Shown here: in pieces, positions 32,367 to 44,162 of the stretch
How the letters are laid out: every line of letters starts with the position of its first letter
How positions within the stretch are numbered: the stretch's first letter is position 1
From: Symbiodinium natans
Taxonomy: Eukaryota > Sar > Dinophyceae > Suessiales > Symbiodiniaceae
Length of the DNA: 64,000 nucleotides
Direction of reading: 5' to 3'
NCBI GenBank assembly: GCA_905221605.1
Contig: CAJNDS010002732.1
Location: forward strand, 25,001 to 89,000
Notes under the pieces: generated by a model
The model's database searches: none
What the model was told of the DNA's origin: nothing
Seen by the model: only the letters and a program-made list of their open reading frames with translations
Made by a program: the position numbers and the translations under genes

Positions 32367-35300
32367 AATGAACACCTTCGTTTGATGTTGGACGACCCCG
32401 GTGACTTCAGCCTGCTCCACCAAGCAGCACTCCGGTTCGCCAACGCTGACGTGCCGGCGCCTATCCTGGCAGCCGCGCGTCTTGGACGCATCGTCGCGCT
32501 CCGGAAGCCGAATGGCCGTGTCCGCGCCCTGGTGGTTGGGGATGTCTTTCGCCGCCTTGTCGCCCGTACTTTGGCCCAACACTTCGCCGAAGAGCTTCAG
32601 GCGGCATGCATGCCCTACCAGTTCGGCTTGAGCACGCGCGCGGGCACCGAGGCGCTCTACAAGCTGCTCCAGGTGGCCACGGAGTGCAACCCTCGCGCCA
32701 CCGTCCTCTCAGTCGACGCGGTTGGGGCATTCGATCATGTATCCCGTCAGGCCATGCTCGACCCCGGAGACTAGCGCTGGCTTGCGGAGGGGCTGGAGTT
32801 GGAAGTTGGGTGGACCTCCGGGGCGGCACTAAGATCCTCAGGCTGAGGGTTCGACGAGCACCCCCTTCTTCCCCCCTCTGTGGCGCTAGTGCGACAGTGC
32901 CTCGGTGTATGATGTTATGTGTGCATTCCTTGGACTTTGGGTGCAACTCAATCGTGGGTTGGGGGTCGTTGCAGTCTTTGAGCATCTGGAGGTCTATTTC
33001 TGGAGAGGATTCACTTTTTCTGCGATACTTGGAAATTACAGGCCGTGGGGCCCCTTTTCGAATTCAACTATGTTTCGGAGCTCGGAGCCTACTTTTTGGC
33101 AGCAGGGCGATGCGGACCCGGCAGTTGCACAGACGGATGGTGGCAGTTTGGGATGGGATGGGAGACGTGAGCAAGGCGGGGGTAGGGTCTACCCCGGGCG
33201 CCGACGCTCTCGCTCTGGCCGCAGACACCGGCGGTGCCGGAGCCGTGGGGATAGCAGTTTACGTGACGACCGTGGGCGGCGTGGTAGAAGTGCGGGCGGT
33301 GCTCGCAGTGCGTACGCTACGCGGTAGCGGTTCGAGCGGTGCTCGCGTTGGCGCAGACTCGAGGACAACATCACAAGGCAGAGAAGCTGGATATTGGGAA
33401 GCACGTGGTGTACAACTCAAGACTCATGGATTGGGAAGGAAATGTCAGCCAAGTAAGGTCGCGAAGTGAATCAGTGGTTATTGAGTGCGAGCGGGGATCA
33501 AGCCCCCCTCCAGCACCGTCGACGCCTGGTTCATCCGGCCTCTACCCGCGTGGTTTCGCCTCGTTTTTCTGCTGCAGCTTCACAGGGTCCTCATCGAGAT
33601 GCTCGCGCAGGTAGAAGCGGTAAAGGACGTGAGCCTTTGGGTGGTCAGGGCGAGGGCAAATTAGCTCGCCATGGAGGTCCGCAGAGCGTTGCGTTGTCTC
33701 GTTCGTTTCGCGTTGCTGTTCCTTTTTGTTTTGTGGTTGTCGTGTCGTGTGTTGTTGGGGCCGCCCTTTTGTTAGGCCAGGCTCGTGCCTCGGTCGATCC
33801 TCACCTCACCTCACCTCACCTCAGGCCATGCTCGAAGGGCTGCGCTCGCGACCTCAACTTGCCCCGTTGCTGCCGTTCGCCCGCCAATTCTACGGCAGCG
33901 AGAGCAGCTACGTGTGGACCGACGACGCCGGCGCCGAGCATGAGGTCCTGCAAGCCGAGGGCGGAGAGCAGGGTGACCCCCTCATGCCTGCGCTCTATGC
34001 GGTGGCCCAACACCCCGCCCTTGAAGCCGTTGCAGCTGCGCTGCAGCCAGGCGGTGTTTGCGTTCTTGGATGACATCTACATCGTCTGCTCCCCAGAGCG
34101 CGTCGCCACACTTTATGGTGTCCTCGCCGCTGCCCTCTGGGATCATGCCCGGGTCCAGCTCAACCAGGGCAAGACCCGTGTTTGGAACGCAGCAGGGGAG
34201 GAACCCCCGAACCTCGCTGCGCTCCAACCTGACCCGAGTCGGGGCTTGGACCTTGCCCCCCGAGCAGCAAGGGCTCGTCGTGCTCGGTGCGCCCCTAGGC
34301 ACTGAGGCATTTGTGCAACGGCACTTGCGGGACCGGCGCCGCAACCAGGATGCCCTCCTCGAGCGAATCCCCACACTCGGCGACTTGCAGTCGGCCTGGT
34401 TGCTGCTGCTTTTCTGCGCATCAACCCGCGCCAACTACCTCCTCCGTATGCTTCCTCCGCACTGCACCGCCGATTACTCCCGTGAACATGATCGCGCCAT
34501 CGCCTCGTGTCTCCGCACCTTGCTTTACGGGGAGGAAGCGCCCGAGCTACCGGCTGCAGCCCTTGCCACGGCGCTACCGCTTGGGTTAGGGGGCCTGGGT
34601 CTGCGATCTGCCACCTCCGGTGCCCCGGCCGCGTACTGGGCCTCCTGGCAGGATGTCTTTCCTGCGCTGCTCCAGCGCTTCCCGGCTGATGCAGCGCGGC
34701 TGCAAGCTTGCCTCCGTGAGCCGCATGCTGGGATGCCACCAGCCCTTGCCGCCGCCTGCACGGCCGCAACACGAGTGCGTGAGGCTGGCTTTCCGGCGCC
34801 TGACTGGAGCGCTGAGGCCGCGCCTGCCGCGCCTCACCCTCCGCACGGGAACGGCCACCTGCGCGGCTGGCAGCGAGCTGCCGTCGCTGCTTGTGACGAG
34901 CGCGCGCTCGAGACGCACCTTTCTCACCTCACCCCTGCGTCCCGAGCGCTGCTGCTCTCGCAAGCTGGACCCCACTCCGGTCGTGCCCTCACAGTGCTCC
35001 CTACGTCTGCCGCTGTCGCCCTGCCCCCCGACCACCTCCGGGTGCTTCTTCTGCGACGGCTGCGTTTGCCGCTCCCCTTGGCGCCGCGCACCTGTCGTTG
35101 CCGAGGCCGCCTCGACCCGCTGGGAGACCACCGCTCAGCCTGTGCGACGTCCGGTGTGTTGGCGTCCAGAGCCCTCCCACTTGAGCACGCGGTCTCCCGC
35201 GTCTGCCGGGAGAGCGGCGCGCGAGTTGCACGCAACGTCAGGCTCGCTGACATGAACATCGATGTTCCTGTCAGCGACGCGCGTTGCATTGAGGTCGTCG

Positions 35301-35857
35301 CGAACGGCCTGCCCCTTTGGCACGGGGCGCAGCTCGCGATTGACGCAACCATCGTCAGCCCGGTTACGCGGGCCGGCGAGCCGCAGCCGGGCGCCGCCGC
35401 ACGCCCTGGCGCGGCAGTCCAGGCCGCCGCTCGTCGCAAGCGGCGCCAAACATACCCCGAGCTCGCGAGCGCGCGACGGGCGCGTCTCGTCGTTGTCGGG
35501 GTCGAGGTTGGCGGGCGCTTCGGTGCTGAAGCCGCCTCCTTCCTACGCCACCTCGCGCGGCACCGCGCTTCCAGCCTCCCGCCGCCGCTCCGGGCCGCTG
35601 CCAGTGCCGGCTGGGTCCAGCGCTGGTCCGGCTTCCTCGCGGTCGCCGCTATGCGCGCCTATGCGGCCTCCCTCCTGGAGCTGCCGCCTGGGGGTGACCT
35701 TTGCGATGCGGGAGAGGCGCCTGACCTGCACGAGGTCCTCGCTGAGGTCCGCGGTGGCCCCGCACTGCTCGCAAGCCGCCTTCCGGCGCCTCGAACCGGC
35801 CCGTAGTTGGTAGGCTTCTTGCACAGGGACCGCGGCGACCGTTCGTAAAAAAAAAAA
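32367..35857 (+). mobile_element. Right half of the old non-LTR element
   Basis: Continues the element whose left half ends at 26,491: RT from NEHLRLMLDDPGD, interrupted at 32,762-33,820 by another insertion, then the rest of RT, the zinc knuckle, RLE domain and an A11 tail at 35,847-35,857. It is dead: compared with the inserted copy it has a 5-bp deletion at ~34,053 just before FLDD, a ~20-bp deletion at ~34,235 and a 3-bp deletion at ~34,574. Its C-terminus (LCDAGEAPDLHEVLAEVRGG...) looks like the authentic reading. Confidence 0.85.
32762..33820. mobile_element. 1,059-bp insertion with 15-bp target duplication
   Basis: Flanked by identical TCAGGCCATGCTCGA at 32,747-32,761 and 33,821-33,835. 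The left end is CCCCGGAGACTAGC and the right end is a short (CTCAC)n array. No RT, transposase or terminal inverted repeat was found. A frame ending at about 33,663 is protein-like (VDAWFIRPLPAWFRLVF...) and there are Arg/Ser-rich stretches, so it may carry captured host sequence. A SINE or a retroposed transcript with a simple-repeat tail fits best; the class is not determined. Confidence 0.75.
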
Positions 35858-35951
35858 TGTATTGGAGGGTCCCTGGAAACTTGTGTGAAGTTTGGGAATG
35901 TATTGGCGCACCACGCTCCCTGAATACAATCGGGGACCCATCCAATACATC
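35855..35951. repeat. Imperfect inverted repeat, ~97 bp
   Basis: ATGTATTGGAGGGTCCC at 35,855-35,871 is matched by its reverse complement, with one extra base, at 35,934-35,951. AATGTATTG recurs at about 35,895 and 36,111. It lies in the original target of the retroelement, just past its poly-A. Confidence 0.6.
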
Positions 35952-35959
35952 ATGACCTT

Positions 35960-38070
35960 CGGGGCGCAGTCTGGAAGCATGAGCCCTGCAAGCAGCATGA
36001 AGGGCACGATGCTCCAAGATCACAGATGGAAGCCATGATAACATGCCTGTTTCCCAAACTCTTGACTCCCCCTCCCCGCAGCCATCCAAAACATTCCAAA
36101 ACAAAGGTGTAATGTATTGAGTACTCTCCCGGAACCCCTGAGCGGTTCGGAGGGGGGATCCTGGTACCGTGGAGTGCGGGGTAGGTTTGGCACTGTTTGC
36201 GTCGGGCTGCGTCTCACTGGGGGACCATGCACTGGCCATCACTGGCCTGTCCCCAAGCGGGATTGCTCGCCACGGGCGTGGCTCCGCGTGGCTAGGGAAG
36301 CAGTCGGTGCCGAAGGCCAGCAGTGGCTCGCCCACGACCAGACGACCGCAGACGCCTCGACATGGTCGTCTACGGAGCCACAGCCAACGGGGGGGCGCAC
36401 ACAGCAGGACCAGACTGTCCTAAAGGAGGTACCGGATCTTCATTATAAGGACTGCAGCCCCCCAGCTGTGCACCAAGCGCCCAGGGGCGGCCGGGCGCCC
36501 AGCTGCACAAACCAGTTTGCAGACCAGTGCCCAGGGACGACCGCTATCGACAAAAAGTGGCAAGAAAGTGACTTGAGGCTCTTGGCTTCTACGTGGGGCG
36601 ACCTATGCGGGTGGAATCACGAAACGGGACAGAATCCGCACCTAATGAACAACATGTTTGGGATGTTTGCATACAGTTTATGTTTTGTTTTGTATCGTTA
36701 CAAAAACAAAACGCCTTAACATTTTCATGGTAGTGGACCGCGTGTCTTGAGAATCACACCGCGATGATCTACACCAAAAGGAATCACAACAATGTGTCTC
36801 CAAGACTGTGACGCGTGAGAAAAAATTTGCAATTATGCAATCAATCTGTCGTCTGTGGACCAGCAACATGTCCAACTATTTTGCGTTGTTGCAACACTGC
36901 CCGTTATACTTGAAATTTGAAGGCCATGACTTTCGATCGATCGAAGCAACATCGCCCCGCGACATTTCCCCATGCGCATACAACTGACACATCACCCCCT
37001 GGTTGCAAATCGAACAGCATGGAAATCGCCCGCTGTGATGATGCCAGGGCGGCTCAGATTGCCACCATGCAAAAGTTCTTTTGCGGATGTCTTGAGCGGT
37101 CTTGAGAGCGAGTCCTGACAACGGGAAGACCTTTCTCGGCACAAGTTTGGCAGGCTCGGGCTCTTTTCCGATGTGGCCAAACATGTAAAAGAGAATCATG
37201 GCCAAGCTGTGTTTCTGGCGCCAGCCTTCTCCGTGAACTGGCAAGTGTAGCACACGTATGCTGCCCACTGCGCGGCTAAGCATGCTGCATCGAACAAAAC
37301 ATATAACCCAAAACACTGAACGTCTTCGGTGTGGGCCGAAGGAGGTATCGCTACCGAGGGAGGTATCGTTACCGAGCCGCTACTGGGAGGGATGTGTGTA
37401 CCCTATGTGACAGCGCTGACCTTGCAGGCTGAACAACAACATGCACTCCCGTTGCATGAAGTGGCAAAATCTATGATCAAACTTCTTGATATGCTTGTAA
37501 GCTCAAACACAGCGGGAACACAGATTGTGAAATCCTTTATTCGGTACGATTTATGCAGGCGGGAATGCGTGCGCTTCGTAGGCATGGTCGGGAATCTGGA
37601 ACAGCTCTGGTGTCGTGTTTCCAGGCATGGTGAGAGCCAGTTGGCTACACGACCGTGCCAAGCTCGGTTGGAACACAGGCATGAACCCGAAGGAACCATT
37701 CGTTGCGGCCTCACGCAACCATGTGTCTGCAGGCAGACATTGAACAGTTCCTCAACCACATGTTGGTTTTCTGCACGTTCTTGGCTGGATTTGTGTTGGT
37801 CTGAGCAGTGGTCACCAAGGAAGTCTTTGCATCATGCGTGTGTGGGGCGTGACACTGGATTCTAAGGGCTTCAGCGCCGTCCACGCAACGGCCAGCGCCA
37901 GGCCGCGCATTCCGAAGACATCTTGAGTCATGCATCCTAGGTGAGTTCGCAGTTGTTTCAAGCGTAAATTCCGTACGAAAACCAATGCTTCATGCTGGTG
38001 CCTTCGATTTAGCTGCTGGCTGTCAGTGGTGAGGAATGGGCTGCATTAGAAAAGAAACAAAATGCAGGCA
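35960..38070. other. No supported gene
   Basis: About 2.1 kb with mixed composition. Open frames are short or lack motifs. It contains GC-rich imperfect palindromes near 36,460-36,540. Confidence 0.4.
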
Positions 38071-38075
38071 CTGCT

Positions 38076-39750
38076 ATGCCGATACCACGTCCGATACTCC
38101 TACTTGCCATACGTTCACCTTCGAGATTGTGTGGCGCGAAACCTCAGGCAACTCATGCATTTAAAGTGAAGGACGCATTTGGGATGCAGACTTGGCGGGC
38201 CGTCTCCCCATGGCTTCGCTCGAAATCGTTCTTGCGGGTTGGTCGACAGCACGCCACACGGTCGCCGGGTGTTGGCGAGTTTCCTCGAGAAGTGGTAATT
38301 GCCGGTGCAGCTCGCACTCCCATTGGTTCGTTCTGCGGTGGCTTGGCGTCTCTGCCTGCCATGCGCTTGTTTGCGGCGGCCATGGGCGCTGCTATGCGAC
38401 GTTCTGGCATCGAACCGCATGAAGTTGACATGGTGATGATGGGGCAAGTATTAGCGGCCGGTTGCGGGCAGAATGCTGCTCGGCAGTCGTCGCTGCTGGC
38501 GGACATTCCAGCCAGTGTCGATTGCACCAGCATCAATAAGGCCTGTGCTTCAGGTCTCAAGGCTGTCGTGTTGGCTGCACAGGCCATTGCTATGGGCCAA
38601 GCGGATGTGGCAATAGCTGGTGGCGTGGAGAATATGTCCTTAGCGCCGTACATTCTTCGCCATGCACGACAGGGTGGGTATCACTATGGCCACGGTGCGC
38701 TTGAAGACCTTGCCATGCTAGATGGGGTATGGGATGCCACGAATGATTGTCATATGGGCACTTGCGTGGAGCACACCGTCCAAGAAATGGCCATATCTCG
38801 CGAGGATCAAGACAGATATACGATTTCTTCTTACCGTCGCGCTGCCGATGCTTGGCAGCGTGGTGCTATGGATGGTGAAGTTGTTCCTGTCAGAGTCAAG
38901 AATCTGTCAGCCAAGCAGGGCATGGAGAAGCGTTCGACAATAGTCAGCGTTGACGAGGAGTATGCTCGGCTGAAGTTGGACTCCGTTGCTTCCCTCCCTC
39001 CTGTGTTTGAGGAGGGTGGCACAATCACGGCAGCCAGTGCTTCTTCACTCAATGACGGTGCTGCAGCCCTGGTGTTGATGAGTGCAGCACGTGCTCGAGA
39101 TCTTGAAGTTTCGCCACTGGCCAGGATCGTATCCTTTGCGGATCATGCGGTGGAGCCGCAGCACTTTGCCAAAGCGCCAAGTGCTGCAATACGGGCAGCA
39201 ATGCAAGCTGCACATATGTCATCAATCAATTTCTACGAGATCCATGAGGCGTTTGCTGCAGTTGCTTTGCTGTGCTAGTGACGTACTTCAGTAAATCAGG
39301 CACATCCCATCCGGAAAGCATTGGTTTCCTATGGTTTGCATGTGCGCCGCCAAGGTAGCACTTGCCAATATGCGCTTGCTAGATCTGGACCATTCGCTTC
39401 TTGGATTGAAAGAATGAAGACTGTTGAGAATCCTCGTGCTGTCTCACCTGCTGGAAACATCCACGCCGTCTTAAACGTGAGGCGGGTGAACGTCAATGGA
39501 GGCGGCGTGTCTCTTGGCCACCCTCTGGGAGCATCCGGTGCTCGCATTCTCTGCACGCTCCTGAACGTCCTGTCCCAACAGGACTGGGGAGCCACCTTTG
39601 CCGTTTGAAAAATTGTGCTTTTGTCACTTGCTGCCTGCACAGACGACGCTCTAGCTATTCTAGCTCTTGCAGGATGCAGAGACAGGATGCGCCGCCATTG
39701 CGAATGGTGGTGGGGGTGCGACCGCATTAGTGATCGAACGCTTGCGATAA
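38076..39750 (+). CDS. Thiolase, acetyl-CoA acetyltransferase-like
   Basis: Thiolases condense or cleave acyl-CoA. Exon 1 runs from ATG 38,076 to about 39,270. The first ~70 residues are Arg/Ser-rich and look like an organelle presequence; the ATG at 38,184 is an alternative start. [14 protein letters not shown] begins the domain. The nucleophile Cys157 lies in [29 protein letters not shown] and HEAFAAV follow; HEAF, not NEAF, as in some thiolase branches. After one or two small unresolved introns, [21 protein letters not shown] carries the active His. The last exon, 39,673-39,750, reads [19 protein letters not shown]. Ala stands where the second catalytic Cys (normally ICNGGGG or LCIGGG) should be. 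The last intron, 39,582-39,672, has a GA donor and AG acceptor (CAACAG|GACTGG...TTGCAG|GATGC). Confidence 0.88.
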
Positions 39751-40847
39751 GAGCCCAACGCTGAAAAAGAATCCGGATGCCCTGTGCTACTTCCAGCTGT
39801 TGTCATGCGTGCTATCGGGGTTGAGGTCATGGTCTGAGTCGGGACCTCAGCATTTGCAGTTTACCTGCACATTACGCTGGAGGTGGGTGCAGACTGGCTC
39901 ATGTTGTGAGCTGCCAGATGCTACCAAACTATGGCTCAAACAGTAGAAGGCTCGCAAGAAAGCAAAGTGCTTTTAGCCAAGTGCTACATCGAGAACCACA
40001 CCCGATCCGATATGTACTTCAGGAATTCTTCATTTATTTCTTTTTGGAAACCTCTTGGCTTTTCAGCTGTCTAAGGGTTGCGTGAAAAAGCGTTGATGTC
40101 TGTGTTGGACAAGCTTTTGGACTGGAAATGCTGGCCTCCACTTTCAGAGCCCATGTGTCCACTGCTTGGCGAGCTGCCAAGCACCGTGCCGCCTCCGCAA
40201 CGGCTGAGTCTGCACATACGCCTGCTGCCTAACGACTTGGTGTGCTGGCATGTGCATGTTCTGGCCCACTGCTGCGATTGCTGCGCAGAGGTCCGAGGTA
40301 CTCATCGCGTCGGCGAAAGGAGATGTCTCCAAGCTTAGTGGGGCAGTGGCCTTCAGGAGCCCTGCGGACCTACTGATTCTGGAGACAGGGATGAGCAGGG
40401 TGTTGAAGATTTTTGTGCGAAGCGATGCCCGCATGCGGCAGGCTCCGCCAAGGCCAAGTTGCTCGCCTTTCTGCCATCGGCCCGCCAGCACTCCAAACAG
40501 CCTTGCGCTGCCTGACTCTGTCGGGGCACTGGCTGGCGGAGGACAGGGAACCAGTAGGGAACCATGGGCACACTGCCGCATGGATGCTTGAGTTGTCGTT
40601 CTCCGGCTCACCGATTTTGGGGCTTGCGCAGTATGCGCAGTCGCAAGTTGAAGCCAGGAAAAGCCGGACGAAGAAATACTGTTTGTGCCAGCGCCTTGCC
40701 AGGATAAACAGGATGAACCCATGATATCCCATGCCAAAGGACTTTGCTGTATAACCGCCCCAAAGTAAGCGTCCAAGTGACCCAAGCGAAGGGGTGTCCT
40801 AAAATGCTAATGGCCTAGGGCATGTGCGTGTGCCCAGGAGAGACATG

Positions 40848-41054
40848 TCAAGAAGAAGGACATATGCGAGCTTGCGAGACGTTGGTGCCGACATGACATT
40901 GACATGCATCGACCACCTTATGACATTGGACCAGAGGCGAAGCGTCGCACAGGGCGCCTGCTTGGTTCAGGATGCGGACGAGTATGTCGAGATGCAGCTC
41001 GTGGTGCAGCTTTCGGCAAAATCAGGAAAGAAAGAGACAGAGGCCTGCATCTGA
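40848..41054 (+). CDS. Candidate exon or small protein
   Basis: From ATG 40,848 the frame reads 68 codons with balanced composition (DHLMTLDQRRSVAQGACLVQ, DADEYVEMQLVVQLSAKSG) to a stop at 41,054. Blocks at 40,250-40,350 (AAIAAQRSEVLIASAKGDV) and 40,385-40,520 may be upstream exons. No family recognised. Confidence 0.35.
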   Translation, partial: SRRRTYASLRDVGADMTLTCIDHLMTLDQRRSVAQGACLVQDADEYVEMQLVVQLSAKSGKKETEACI

Positions 41055-42810
41055 CCTGGGCAGCCTGGTTCCGAGTTCCGATTTGTTCTTGTGTGCCGAC
41101 TTGCTGTTACGCCTGGCGTGAAAATCCAATGGCAGGAAGTTGTTCCTATTTCTCAGATGCTTGGCGGCTGACATGCATGCACTACCATATGTACATGTGA
41201 TTACATGTTACATATTCTTGTCAAAAAACTTTGTTGCGTTTGCTAGAAAGTATAACAGCCAGATAGTACATAACAAGGATGTACGTAGGTTGCTGCTTGT
41301 TTGTGAGGCTTGGCCTCCTGTCTATCCACCAGAGAAGGGGGGGAAGTTATTCCGTTTGCTCTGTGAGTTGGAGGCTCGGTAGGTGCGCGCGCAAGCGCGC
41401 GAAAACCAATACCCTTGACTCAGGCCACCCCGTTTCTCCCGCTTGAGAGCTCACAGGGCACAGGCTTCGCGTGCCCGAGCCAATTCCTATCCCACATTAT
41501 CCCACCATACGAGCGTTGTGTACCCAAACGCAAAGAGGCTGCCTCCAACCCCCCCGTCCGTTTCAAGCTGCAAGCTTGCTTCAAAAAAGCGTGCGCTGAA
41601 TACGGCTGGGGCGCAGCCCCGAATTGTAGTACGCCGCGCATCGCCGGCGGCTTTGATAGCTGGACAGAAATCATGTGGTATTTGAGGGAATGTCCCCGCA
41701 GCCCCAGCTGCCCCGGCCCGACGTCGTCGTACACCTCTGTGTCAGAGTACACGCCGGCATAACTTCCGGTATCCCAAACTACGTTTGGCTTTCGGGTGCA
41801 TGACGGTGCCGTTGTGTGCATACAAGCAGAAAAAGGGGGCGTAGCATGGGGTCCGCACGCCTAAGGAAGACCAATGTTGGGCAAGCCGCGGGCTTCGTGG
41901 CAAGCCGATTGGCGGAGGAGCTGAGATGGCGTCTGGAATTCTTCAATACATGAAGACCGAGCTGTGAAGTTAGCTGGGTTTAGGGTTTCGGCGTGGTAGC
42001 ATGTTCCGAGTTCGTACCCGTCACTTTCAGGGAATCCCAAAAGCATGCATGATCATGCATGCACTTTGACCCGCAGCTCGCACGGCACGAGGGCGGATTT
42101 CAACACATGTTCCTTTGTTGTCCACAGGCTATCACGTGAGCCCACAGCTAGCGGGCAGACTTCAACACTTGTGCCAGGAGAGCACTTGTGCCAGGAGCTT
42201 GCATGGAACTCGCTGTCGCGCATGCGTACGCGCAATCGCGAGGGCAAGAAGCGCACAAAGCCACAAGCGAGATCAATTTATCCGATATTCTTGAAGTTGC
42301 AAGAGCCAGAGTAGCAACATGTTGCAACCCGTAGAAGCAAGTGCTTGCTTGACACAGCGCTTTTAGGGCGTTAGTTAGGGTCGTGGTCCCCGTGTTGCCG
42401 GCTGAGGGTTCCAAGGTTCGTTTGTGGTGTATGTACATTAGGCGTTCTCTGGATGCTGGGCTGCTGGGCTAAGATGGGTTTTGCGCTGCTGCAGAGGATC
42501 CGGAGGTCACGCTGACACTGCGCAGTGGACTCCTCAGATGGCATTTGCCCTGACGTGATCTTGCTGCCTGGAGAAGCGCGCTCCAGTGACATGTGTTGCT
42601 GCATTCTTGTTGATGCATATGTTGCGTACATGAATAGTTCAGGTATGTCGGACAAGACGGCCTGCAGTGTGTTGCCTGCTCTGGTTTGTCACAGTGCGCT
42701 CGCTGAGGTGTTGGCGCAACTGCGGCCAGTCAGGCCATAAAGACCCTGGTAATTGCGAGGCAGTTGCCAGGCTGCAGCAGAACCCCCAAAAAAGTTGGAT
42801 GCACGGAGCA
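41055..42810. other. Weakly coding or intronic stretch
   Basis: Holds a GCGCGC hairpin at 41,385-41,401 and a lone TTTAGGG-like motif at 41,978. One exon-like block at 42,525-42,641 (DSSDGICPDVILLPGEARSS..., ending TTCAG|GTATG) is plausible, but a competing frame exists. Confidence 0.35.
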
Positions 42811-42815
42811 TTGCA

Positions 42816-42928
42816 GAGCACTTGGTTTGAGGCACGTCCAACGCGCCCATCCTGGGGAGGATCTTGTGGTCTGTCCGCGAGAGGAAGCCAAGGCGGACAA
42901 CAGCATGGTGGCTCAGCTGAAGGCTTAA
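42816..42928 (+). CDS. Candidate terminal exon
   Basis: After TTGCAG the frame reads ALGLRHVQRAHPGEDLVVC, then PREEAKADNSMVAQLKA and TAA. The composition is typical of a real C-terminus. It probably closes the gene represented by the weak exons at 40.2-42.6 kb. Confidence 0.4.
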
Positions 42929-43092
42929 GGCGTTCAAGGCGTGTGTGCCCATGTGGCTGATTGACTGATCTCAGCTTGAGGCTTCAACAAGCAGAACTAG
43001 TCCATCCGTGCAGAATGCAAAGCAGCTGGTTCTTGTGCCTTCGATGCAGCACATACTACACAGCTATGTAGAGTGAGCAATCTGCCAACAGC

Positions 43093-44024
43093 ATGCCGGG
43101 CGTCAGGACTGCTAGGACCATTGTAGTGCCAAGGCCTGCCGACGGCGGCCGGAGAAAGACCGTCCTGCGATTTAGGGAGCTGTGGTTGGCAAGACAAAAT
43201 GCTAATGCGGATTCTGCTGTGCTGTGGCCTACGGCCACCCAACCGCTTCTGCAGCCAATGCCAGAGTCCAAGACGTTCTGCCCTGCACATTGACAAGCAA
43301 GGTTGGCTGCTACTGCAGCTGATGGGACCGTTATAATTCGAAGAGTCTGGAGCCCAGTACCCGCCGGCACGTTCAGTCAAGCAGGAGCTAGCAAGAGGAG
43401 TTTGCGGTCTTCTTTCCAGGCAAGAGCAGATCATCTTGCATGGATGGGCTTAGCCAAGAGCGCAGCGGGCGGCACGGACGGCACGTCTCAGCCTACTGCT
43501 GCTGCCGCGGCTGCTGCTCCTGCAATCCTGAGTACCGTTCTTGCCACCACAGTGCAGCCTGCCACAACAGCCGTCATCGCCACACCTCTAGCAACTGCGA
43601 GACCAACGTTGGCACCTGGTACACAGTCTGGGCTGCCAGGCAGAAGCCAGCAGCTAGGTCAACGCACTTCACGGCCAACCCTAGTTCCGCAGACCACGGG
43701 CATCAAGAAAACACCTCTGACTCAGGCCAGGCTCAAGACAGCACGTGCCAAGCCCAGCAAGGCGCTTAGCAAGAGAAAAACAGCACGGGCCCTCGAAAAA
43801 AGAGATGGCGCGAGGGGCACAACCCCGGTGACGGCAGCCGCTTCAGCAGCCAACGAATCGGACCCTGGCGAAGACAAAGACGATGGCAGCAACAGCTCGG
43901 ACAGCCTGTCGCTCAGCGCATGCATCTTCTGGCCTCGGAATCGTTGTCTTTGGTTGTCGATTCAGGCAACGACTCCACTTCGGAGCGGAAGAAAGAGGGC
44001 AAGGTGAGGACGGAAAAAAAGGAC

Positions 44025-44063
<39 letters not shown>

Positions 44064-44073
44064 GTTATTGTTA

Positions 44074-44113
<40 letters not shown>

Positions 44114-44131
44114 GATTAGTATGTTTTTTTT

Positions 44132-44162
<31 letters not shown>

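Noticed and set aside
33318-33336. Pol III B-box (GGTTCGAGCGG) in the 1,059-bp insertion, which would make it a tRNA-derived SINE
   Set aside because: Does not match GGTTCGANNCC and no A-box lies at the right distance.
36117-36719. 200-codon + open frame after the retroelement
   Set aside because: No motif, no splice context, low-complexity Pro/Gly/Gln composition.
44027-44114. Poly-Ile and poly-Asn frames
   Set aside because: Reading of the ATT microsatellite.
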